In this document: positions 33,101 to 41,624 of the stretch, piece after piece
How the letters are laid out: every line of letters begins with the position of its first letter
How positions within the stretch are numbered: position 1 is the stretch's first letter
Origin: Neoarius graeffei
Lineage: Eukaryota; Chordata; Actinopteri; Siluriformes; Ariidae
Assembly: GCF_027579695.1 (NCBI RefSeq)
Contig: NC_083583.1
Coordinates: forward strand, 1,253,625-1,317,624
Direction of reading: 5' to 3'
Length of the DNA stretch: 64,000 bases
Program-made: the position numbers and the translations under genes
Notes under the pieces: generated by a model
What the model was told of the DNA's origin: nothing
The model's input: only the letters and a program-made list of their open reading frames with translations
Databases searched by the model: none

Positions 33101-35618
33101 AAACGCTGTCTAGTGTGTATACTCTCTACATAAACGCTGTCTAGTGTGTATACTCTACATAAACGCTGTCTAGTGTGCATGCTCTCTACATAAACGCTGT
33201 CTAGTGTGTATACTCTCTACATAAACGCTGTCTAGTGTGCATACTCTCTACATAAACGCTGTCTAGTGTGCACGCTCTCTAAGTAAATGCTGTCTAGTGT
33301 GTATACTCTCTACATAAACGCTGTCTAGTGTGTATACTCTCTACATAAACACTAGTGTGTATGCTCTCTACATAAACGCTGTCTAGTGTGTATACTCTCT
33401 ACATAAACGCTGTCTAGTGTGTATACTCTCTACATAAACGCTGTCTAGTGTGCATGCTCTCTACATAAACGCTGTCTAGTGTGTATGCTCTCTACATAAA
33501 CGCTGTCTAGTGTGCATGCTCTTTACATAAACGCTGTCTAGTGTGTATACTCTCTACATAAATGCTGTCTAGTGTGTATACTCTCTACATAAACGCTGTC
33601 TAGTGTGTATACTCTCTACATAAACACTAGTGTGTATGCTCTCTACATAAACGCTGTCTAGTGTGTATACTCTCTACATAAATGCTGTCTAGTGTGTATA
33701 CTCTCTACATAAATGCTGTCTAGTGTGTATACTCTCTACATAAACGCTGTCTAGTGTGTATACTCTCTACATAAACACTAGTGTGCATGCTCTCTACATA
33801 AACGCTGTCTAGTGTGTATACTCTCTACATAAACGCTGTCTAGTGTGTATACTCTCTACATAAACGCTGTCTAGTGTGTATACTCTCTACATAAACACTA
33901 GTGTGCATGCTCTCTACATAAACGCTGTCTAGTGTGTATACTCTCTACATAAACGCTGTCTAGTGTGTATACTCTCTACATAAACACTAGTGTGTATGCT
34001 CTTTACATAAATGCTGTCTAGTGTGTATACTCTCTACATAAACGCTGTCTAGTGTGTATACTCTCTACATAAATGCTGTCTAGTGTGTATACTCTCTACA
34101 TAAACGCTGTCTAGTGTGTATACTCTCTACATAAACACTAGTGTGCATGCTCTCTACATAAACGCTGTCTAGTGTGTATACTCTCTACATAAACGCTGTC
34201 TAGTGTGTATACTCTCTACATAAACGCTGTCTAGTGTGTATACTCTACATAAACGCTGTCGTGTGTATACTCTCTACATAAACGCTGTCTAGTGTGCATG
34301 CTCTCTACATAAACGCTGTCTAGTGTGTATACTCTACATAAACGCTGTCTAGTGTGTATACTCTCTACATAAATGCTGTCTAGTGTGTATACTCTACATA
34401 AACGCTGTCTAGTGTGTATACTGTCTACATAAACGCTGTCTAGTGTGTATACTCTCTACATAAACGCTGTCTAGTGTGTATACTGTCTACATAAACGCTG
34501 TCTAGTGTGTATACTCTCTACATAAACGCTGTCTAGTGTGTATACTGTCTACATAAACGCTGTCTAGTGTGTATACTCTCTACATAAACGCTGTCTAGTG
34601 TGTATACTGTCTACATAAACGCTGTCTAGTGTGTATACTGTCTACATAAACGCTGTCTAGTGTGTATACTCTACATAAACGCTGTCTAGTGTGTATACTG
34701 TCTACATAAACGCTGTCTAGTGTGTATACTCTACATAAACACTGTCTAGTGTGCATGCTCTCTACATAAACGCTGTCTAGTGTGTTTACTCTACATAAAC
34801 GCTGTCTAGTGTGTATACTGTCTACATAAACGCTGTCTAGTGTGTATACTCTACATAAACGCTGTCTAGTGTGTATACTGTCTACATAAACGCTGTCTAG
34901 TGTGTATACTCTCTACATAAACGCTGTCTAGTGTGTATACTGTCTACATAAACGCTGTCTAGTGTGTATACTCTCTACATAAACGCTGTCTAGTGTGTAT
35001 ACTGTCTACATAAACGCTGTCTAGTGTGTATACTCTCTACATAAACGCTGTCTAGTGTGTATACTGTCTACATAAACGCTGTCTAGTGTGTATACTCTAC
35101 ATAAACGCTGTCTAGTGTGTATACTGTCTACATAAACGCTGTCTAGTGTGTATACTCTCTACATAAACGCTGTCTAGTGTGTATACTGTACATAAACGCT
35201 GTCTAGTGTGTATACTCTACATAAACGCTGTCTAGTGTGTATACTCTCTACATAAATGCTGTCTAGTGTGTATACTCTACATAAACGCTGTCTAGTGTGT
35301 ATACTCTCTACATAAACGCTGTCTAGTGTGCATGCTCTCTACATAAACGCTGTCTAGTGTGCATGCTCTCTACATAAACGCTGTCTAGTGTGTATACTCT
35401 CTACATAAACGCTGTCTAGTGTGTATACTCTACATAAACGCTGTCTAGTGTGTATACTCTCTACATAAACGCTGTCTAGTGTGTATACTCTACATAAACG
35501 CTGTCTAGTGTGTATACTCTCTACATAAACGCTGTCTAGTGTGTATACTCTCTACATAAACGCTGTCTAGTTTGTATACTGTCTACATAATCGCTGTCTA
35601 GTGTGTATACTCTCTACA
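30193..35618 (+). repeat. Minisatellite array, block 4
   Basis: About 180 forward units between the two MITE copies, the longest uninterrupted block. It contains internal higher-order duplication: the rare AAGTAAATG unit occurs at 31016 and 33270, and a TGTCGTGTG deletion unit at about 32070 and 34258, giving a period near 2.2 kb. Alternating 29- and 31-bp units with GTATACTGTC dominate around 32200-32700 and 34400-35200. Confidence 0.95.
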
Positions 35619-35879
35619 CAGAGGCGATTCTTGAGTCTGTTGTGGCCCCAAGCAAAAATTTCCAGGGGGCCCTTCTGACCAGTGTTCATCACCAATATGT
35701 TATAAATAATCTGACACCAAATTTTTTTTAAATTCCAAATGTGAAAATACAATGGTAAAGTACAATAAAAACAATAAAAAACAAAATAAATAAGCCCTCA
35801 GGCCCCAACTCTCGGGGGCCCCTGGGCCAGGGGGCCCCAAGCAGTTGCCTGCCTTGCCTGTTCACAAGCTGCGCGTCTG
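35619..35879. mobile_element. 261-bp hAT-type MITE, copy 2 (copied with the array)
   Basis: Same length, ends and TCTCTACA flanks (35611-35618 and 35880-35887) as the copy at 29932, exactly 5687 bp away. The neighbouring units on both sides also correspond in order. It is therefore a duplicate made by array duplication, not a second transposition. Confidence 0.9.
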
Positions 35880-36740
35880 TCTCTACATAAACGCTGTCTA
35901 GTGTGCATGCTCTCTACATAAACGCTGTCTAGTGTGTATACTCTACATAAACGCTGTCTAGTGTGTATACTCTCTACATAAACGCTGTCTAGTGTGCATA
36001 CTCTCTACATAAATGCTGTCTAGTGTGCATGCTCTCTACATCAACGCTGTCTAGTGTGTATACTCTCTACATAAACGCTGTCTAGTGTGCATGCTCTCTA
36101 CATAAACGCTGTCTAGTGTGTATACTCTCTACATAAACGCTGTCTAGTGTGCATGCTCTCTACATAAACGCTGTCTAGTGTGCATGCTCTCTACATAAAC
36201 GCTGTCTAGTGTGCATGCTCTTTACATAAACGCTGTCTAGTGTGTATACTCTCTACATAAACGCTGTCTAGTGTGTATACTCTACATAAACGCTGTCTAG
36301 TGTGCATGCTCTCTACATAAATGCTGTCTAGTGTGTATGCTCTCTACATAAACGCTGTCTAGTGTGTATACTCTCTACATAAACGCTGTCTAGTGTGTAT
36401 ACTCTACATAAACGCTGTCTAGTGTGCATGCTCTCTACATCAACGCTGTCTAGTGTGTATACTCTACATAAACGCTGTCTAGGTGTGCATGCTCTCTACA
36501 TAAACGCTGTCTAGTGTGTATACTCTCTACATAATCGCTGTCTAGTGTGCATACTCTACATAAACGCTGTCTATTGTGCATGCTCTCTACATAAATGCTG
36601 TCTAGTGTGTATACTCTCTACAGAAACGCTGTCTAGTGTGTATACTCTCTACATAAACGCTGTCTAGTGTGTATACTCTCTCCATAAACACTGTCTAGTG
36701 TGTATACTCTCTACATAAAAGCTGTCTAGTGTTCATGCTC
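35880..36740 (+). repeat. Minisatellite array, block 5 (right end)
   Basis: About 28 forward units. The first several repeat the order seen just after the first MITE copy (from 30193), with occasional changes such as ACATCAACG. Divergence rises toward the right edge near 36740, where unique transposon sequence resumes. Confidence 0.94.
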
Positions 36741-37247
36741 CATTGTTCACAGACTCGTGTTTCTGCCTCCGTTTAACATGTCACAATGCACTGATAAAGC
36801 ACAAACATGTCATGATGAACACACAACTAGAAGATGACCACGCTGTCCATTAATGTAAATATGATGGCTAAACATGCTGCTAACGTTAGAGTAGCCAGGT
36901 GTGCTGCTGCTCATTTAGACATATTAAAGCCCAGCAACAGGTCTGAAAAGCTACAGTTCCCCCCGTATGTTTCACAGTAACTCAAATATGGGTCAATATA
37001 TGACAAAGCATTCAGTTGCTGTCCCACCAATAACCCCTGCAGGACAAGTTTTACTCATGACATGGTAATTGAAGTTAAGTTAGCTTAACCAAGCCAACTT
37101 TAGCATGAAGCTAGTGGTCCCATTCATTTTTGCCAGGTCACGGTGTTTTGGAAAATTTCATAGGAAATTCATCACAGACTGATTGTTGAGTGACATTAAC
37201 CAAAGCTAGGAAACGTATACACAATCTGTTAAGGACTTCTTGTCACG
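36741..37247. other. Non-repetitive inner flank of the giant hAT, no gene seen
   Basis: About 500 bp between the array and the BED-finger frame. It has stops in all frames at short intervals and no recognisable domain. It could be an intron or untranslated part of the original transposase gene. Confidence 0.5.
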
Positions 37248-37541
37248 TTAATTTACTGTCGCAGAAATAGCAACATGGTGAGCCTTTAGATGCCTCTTGA
37301 GGTTGGTTGTATTTTTGCCACATAGTTTATAGCCACAGCGTGTACCTCTGTCTCCCACTACAAGGCATTCTGTTTTATTTTCTGCTGGATTATGTGTAAA
37401 GTATGTCCATAAATCATCACGTTTTTTCCGCCCACCAAGGCCTTGTGCTGGCATTGCTGCTGCCATGGTCCATGAACTGTGTGTGGCTGCCCCGGTGTGC
37501 ACTGTGCCCGGACATGCCTGGTGGTGGGCATGACCAAACAA
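37248..37541 (-). pseudogene. BED-type zinc finger, N-terminal part of a hAT transposase
   Basis: The minus-strand frame contains GGRKKRDDLWTYFTHNPAEN, then CGYKLCGKNTTNLKRHLKAH. The aromatic W..YF start, paired cysteines and the final histidine pair are a BED finger, the DNA-binding module at the N-terminus of hAT transposases. The frame ends soon after the finger (stop at 37248) and no RNase H-like core follows. It lies 270 bp inside the right terminus of the giant hAT and reads inward, the expected place for a transposase start. Which ATG was used is unclear. Confidence 0.8.
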
Positions 37542-37811
37542 GGACAGGATGCAGGTGCATTGCTGATATTTTCAGCAATTGGCAGACTGATTGCACGCAC
37601 CACTGGAGGAAACGCCATGCATTTTGATCGTCCTATAGCCAACCCACTAACATTTTCGTCTCGTCTCGTCAACGAAAACAACAGATATGTCTCGTCATAT
37701 TTTCGTGATCAAAGAGTTATGTTTAGCTCGTCACTGTCTCGTTTTAGTCATAAAAAAAGGTGCATTAACAAAATCATTTCGTCATCGTCATCATTAACGA
37801 AAACAACACTG

Positions 37812-38950
37812 ATATCCTCACAGTGTGGGCTAAGCAGCACATCCCAGTCCGTGATATCATAGCAGTCCCTGAGGGCATCTTCCATTTCAGGGGACCACCC
37901 CCTGATGGAGCTAGTTGTTGCAGGCTGCCTTTGAACCAGGGGAGTGTACTTCAGCTGTAGATGAACCAGGTTGTGGTCAGACTTCCCTAGTGGGGGGAGG
38001 GAGGGGTGTGGCTCTGTATGCATCCCTCACATTAGCATACAGCAAGTCAATTGTCCTGTTGTTCCTTGTTGGACAGTCCACAGCCTGGTAAAAAGCAGCC
38101 AAAGTAGAGTCCAAAGTAGCATGATTAAAGTCCCCAGAAATGATGATAAATGCCTCAGGGTGCTGTGTCTGCAGCCTTGCTGTGACAGAGTGAATCCTCT
38201 CACATGCAGCAGCTGCGTCTGCCCTCAGAGGGATGTAAACACAGATGGTGATCATGTGACTGAACTCCCTCGGCAGATAATATGGCCGCAGGCTAATGGC
38301 TAGCAGCTCCAAGTCCGGGCAACATCAAACTGTCTTTAAGGAGATATGTCCTGAGTTACACCAGCGGTTGTTAACATAAATGATGAGTCCCCCACCTTTG
38401 TTTTTCCCACATGTGTTAGTGTCTCTGTTGGCTCTCACAGCAGTGAATCCCCACAGGTCCACATTAGCATCCGGTACAAGGTGTGTTAGCCATGTCTCCG
38501 TAAAGATAAATAAGTAAATCCGCTGGTTGTTCAGAGCGGAAAGCTCGTCAGCTTTATTCGGCAGCGAGTTCACATTCCCCATGATAACGGAGGGAATGGA
38601 TGGTTTGCAGTGCCGCCGGTTGTCCGCTAGCCTAGCCTTTAGCTTAGCTCCAGCTTTGCAGCCCCTGGGTTTCCTCCTCAGCTCGGCTGGGATAGGGTGT
38701 CGTATCCCGGCTCATCCCATTGTTTTCAGGGCCAGCAACTCCTCTCTTGAATAAGTGAGAAAACTGGCTCCTGGTTGCGTGTTAAAGTTAAAAATATCCA
38801 TGTGATATAAGTAAAACACACTATGTCTTTGTAAGAAGAGCAGAAAAGTAAAAAATGGTGGAAAAAAGAGGTTTAAAGAGCTAAAAACTACAGAGCTACT
38901 GGAAAGGCAGCCATCTCACACAGCGCCCATACTAGATGGGCATATCATGG
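37812..38950 (-). mobile_element. Rex1/CR1-group LINE, 5' half (endonuclease), beyond the giant hAT
   Basis: Minus-strand pieces 38582-38325, 38312-37977 and 38023-37812 read as an APE-type endonuclease in order: NSLPNKADELSALNNQ, FTETWLTHLVPDANV, GGGLIIYVNN, AFIIISGDFNHATLDS, and GKSDHNLVHLQLKY. The remaining 5' part up to about 38950 is leader sequence. The frame ends at the transposon target site and is taken up again on the other side at 21053. The small frameshifts show it was already, or became, non-functional. Confidence 0.85.
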
Positions 38951-39786
38951 GTAAATTCAGGAGCAAGATCAATGTAATTCTCCTATTTTATATTAAACTT
39001 TGGTCAAATATCTGTAACATTCTGCATTCTCTGCATTTTTTTACCTTGCGCAATACCAGAAAAATTCAGTTGAAATCAAGCAATTTGAGGTGAACTGGCC
39101 CACCTCTGAAAAAACTTTGCATTTGAATTTCCCGGGAAACATTGATTTTCGCGACGTCATCTGCAGGACGCCTCCTTCTGAATCCTACATCAGCGCTAGT
39201 TTGTTTATGAGAAAATGGCCTGGTGGTTTTCTGCAAATTTCTTCAACGTTATCATGTAATTATTAAAATGGTTAACAGATGTATCGTAGGAGGGTGTAGC
39301 AACACCAATCATGATGGGATTAGTACTCATCGTTTACCAAAAGCCCGGACAATGAGAGAGAAATGGGAGCACTTGGTCTACACAGGCTGTGCACTGAAAC
39401 CGTGCAAAGCTCTAGCAGCCTGCTGGCGCTTCCGCAGGTGACGTCACGAATCTGGCTCCAGACTCCCTTGGGATTTTTCCAGATGCGTTTTGTTATTTTA
39501 TTTTTTATACTGTAGACAGATGGCTTTGTGCAAAATTACCCTTCTGGATGAGCGTGTAAAGGGACATACTTTCATATAAAAAAAACTAAATTGGTCCAGA
39601 ATATGCACTTTAACTTACCTGGGCTTGTCACTAGCCCACGTACATGGGCTCCGCCCAGGGATCTAAAGTCATGTTCATAAATGACACTTTAATGCTCTGT
39701 AGATAGTGGAATCAAAAATACTGAGAAAATACACACGGCTCTCTGAGTTGATTTTTTTTTCACAGTAAAAGTAAATCATCATTAAA
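38951..39786 (+). other. THAP-type zinc finger fragment within a decayed DNA transposon or gene
   Basis: The plus-strand frame at 39268-39441 starts MVNRCIVGGCSNTNHDG, then HRLPKARTMREKWEHLV: the CxxxxC spacing, proline and tryptophan of a THAP finger. It lacks the later C2 and H ligands, as the frame changes after about residue 45, and it ends at 39441. THAP fingers occur in P-element and Kolobok transposases and in host genes. Flanking sequence (GTCCAGAATATGCACTTTAA at 39593-39612, and a weakly inverted match near 38937) suggests a transposon. 39445-39786 holds no other recognisable feature. Confidence 0.5.
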
Positions 39787-40000
39787 GTATGGTGGCCAGG
39801 AAGTGCAAAACAAAATTACAAAATGTGAAATACTTTTACATTTTATAAAACAAAATTACATTAGCAAAACACTTTTACCAAGGACAAAACAAATTTACAT
39901 CTTTGAAAACAAATTGACAAGACACAAAACCCTTTTACAAGAATTTTTAAAGGACACCGACCAGACAGAAGGACCAAGCGCACAGGGAACAAGACAATGG

Positions 40001-40101
40001 CTGTGTCTGAAATCACTCACTCATTCACTACTCCTTACTCACTATATAGGGAATTCTATATAGAGGACTATGTAGTGAGTAGTGAGTGATTTCAGACACA
40101 G
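40001..40101. mobile_element. 101-bp palindromic MITE in the loop of the fold-back element
   Basis: Starts CTGTGTCTGAAATCACTCAC and ends with its reverse complement, with further ACTCACTA-type inverted sequence inside, so it could fold into one long hairpin. No coding capacity. Confidence 0.75.
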
Positions 40102-40305
40102 GGAACATGAATTGACCACTCACTCTATCACTTCCTGGCCACCGTACTTCCAGGTCGCTTGCGGTATTTGGTACATTCCCCTTCCATGAAGATTTTCATT
40201 TGTAAATTTGTCTCAGTGCTTGTAAAAGGGCTTTGTGTCTTGTCAATTTGTTTTCTAAGATGTAAATTTGTTTTGTCATTGGTAAAAGTGTTTTGCTAAT
40301 GTAAT

Positions 40306-40677
40306 TCATCTCATTATCTGTAGCCGCTTTATCCTGTTCTACAGGGTCGCAGGCGAGCTGGAGCCTATCCCAGCTGACTACGGGCGAAAGGCGGGGTACA
40401 CCCTGGACAAGTCGCCAGGTCATCACAGGGCTGACACATAGACACAGACAACCATTCACACTCACATTCACACCTACGCTCAATTTAGAGTCACCAGTTA
40501 ACCTAACCTGCATGTCTTTGGACTGTGGGGGAAACCGGAGCACCCGGAGGAAACCCACGGGGACACGGGGAGAACATGCAAACTCCGCACAGAAAGGCCC
40601 TCGCCGGCCACGGGGCTCGAACCCAGACCTTCTTGCTGTGAGGCGACAGCGCTAACCACTACACCACCGTGCCGCCC
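40306..40677 (-). mobile_element. tRNA-derived SINE, copy 1
   Basis: Read on the minus strand it begins GGGCGGCACGGTGGTGTAG and has GTAGTGGTTAGCGC and GGTTCGAGCCC, matching RNA polymerase III A and B boxes of a tRNA-derived head. A unique body follows and an ATGAGATGA-type tail. The direct repeat GCTAATGTAAT (11 bp) flanks it at 40295-40305 and 40678-40688, as for LINE-driven insertion. A second copy is at 60014-60389. Confidence 0.88.
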
Positions 40678-40815
40678 GCTAATGTAATTTTGTTTTATAA
40701 AATGTAAAAGTGTTTCACATTTTGTAATTTTGTTTTTTCCTTCCCAGCCACCATACTAAAGCCTGGATTCCATAAATAAAGATGGATTTGGTCCGGACAG
40801 TGACGACAGAGTAGG

Positions 40816-41624
40816 TCAGATTTCCTTCTTCTGGTTCTTGTAGCGCATCCTGAGCCCTGGAGCTTCGGCTACTCCTGATTGGTTGGAATTAATCAAAGCT
40901 TCAGGCTTGTATGTGAGAAGGAAGTCAATTAGATCAATTTCCTGTTCTTCAGGATCACATGTGAATTGAGTGCTGAAGCCCAGACGCTCAGCCTCCATCA
41001 GCGGGTCATCCTCCTCACTCTCCATCTCCATCTGCTTCAGATCATTATCTTCATTCTGTTTATCTTCCTGCTCATCATCATCATCATCCTCTTCAGGAGC
41101 GTCTTCCTCCACCTCCTCATCTTCATAACTGCAGCCAACAGCGCCTCCTTGTGGATAATGGAAGACGTGCCTGTGATGACTGAATGTGATCTGTTTTCTC
41201 CTGCTGGGTGTTTCTCCTTCATTCTGATTTCCTGGTGAATTTGGCATCTCCTCTTCATCAGCAGAACTTTGAGCCAGACCAGGTTGGTCTTCACCAACTT
41301 CCTCCTCTTCCTCTTCATCCTGGTTATAATCTTCTTCATCAGCATCACCTTCATTATCATCTGTTTCTTCTTCTTTTTCGTATTGTGCCTGTTTGAGTTC
41401 ATCATCATCCTTCATCCCTTGAGGACCATCTTCATCTTCACTGGACTCATCTTTCACTTCTTCTGTCCTTTCTTCATTCTTTTCATCCTCTTCTTCTCTC
41501 TCCATTCTTTCAGCCACTTCCTCAGGTGTAGGAACATCTCCATATGGCTCCTCAAAGATGACACTTGGATATCGATGCCTGTAAAGCGGCACCTCATACT
41601 GAGGAAAGGTCTCCTCTGGATAAC
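40816..41624 (-). CDS. ric3: ric3 last coding exon (acidic C-terminus)
   Basis: Starts after the acceptor CTTTGTCCTCCTCAG and completes the glycine codon of SADWEG. It begins GYPEETFPQYEVPLYRHRYP, as in RIC3 of other vertebrates, then EEVAERMEREEEDEK. About 150 residues of glutamate/aspartate-rich low-complexity sequence follow (for example QDEEEEEEVGEDQPG), then QEIDLIDFLLTYKPEALI and a basic end (MRYKNQKKEI). The tail is longer than in mammalian RIC3. Open frames in the other strand and frames here are shadows of this composition. Confidence 0.88.

Larger units (their letters stand above)
21054..37811 (-). mobile_element. Giant (16.76 kb) hAT-type DNA transposon filled with minisatellite
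   Basis: The termini are inverted: CAGTGTTGTTTT on the left matches, base for base over 12 positions, the reverse complement of the right end. The 8-bp flanks match at 7 of 8 positions. The element splits one LINE, whose endonuclease and RT halves lie on either side in the same orientation. Left subterminal DNA repeats TTTTAGTC many times, a pattern expected of transposase-binding subterminal repeats. A BED-type zinc finger frame lies on the minus strand near the right end. The rest of the transposase has been lost; the interior is minisatellite plus later insertions. Its transposase ORF is incomplete, so it cannot move on its own. Confidence 0.85.
39787..40756. mobile_element. Fold-back DNA element with long inverted arms
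   Basis: The left arm (39787-39945) and right arm (about 40196-40305 plus 40689-40756) are inverted copies over about 150 bp, with shared blocks such as AACAAAATTACAAAATGTGA. Ends are GTATGGTGGC and its inverse, and TAAA flanks both sides (39783-39786, 40757-40760). The right arm is interrupted by a SINE (40306-40677) and the loop holds a palindromic MITE. No transposase is present. It ends about 60 bp from the ric3 stop codon on the 3' side of that gene. Confidence 0.82.

Noticed and set aside
21309..36740. CRISPR-like array of about 30-bp repeats
   Set aside because: There are no unique spacers between repeats; units are directly adjacent and vary only slightly. The surroundings are fish transposons, with no cas genes.
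38951..39640. Kolobok transposon with TTAA duplication
   Set aside because: The right end could be followed by TTAA, but no matching left TTAA or convincing inverted terminus was found, so only the THAP fragment is reported.
40277..40677. tRNA gene on the minus strand
   Set aside because: A- and B-box-like motifs are present, but they belong to a SINE with an 11-bp duplication and a second genomic copy; no complete cloverleaf was made out.
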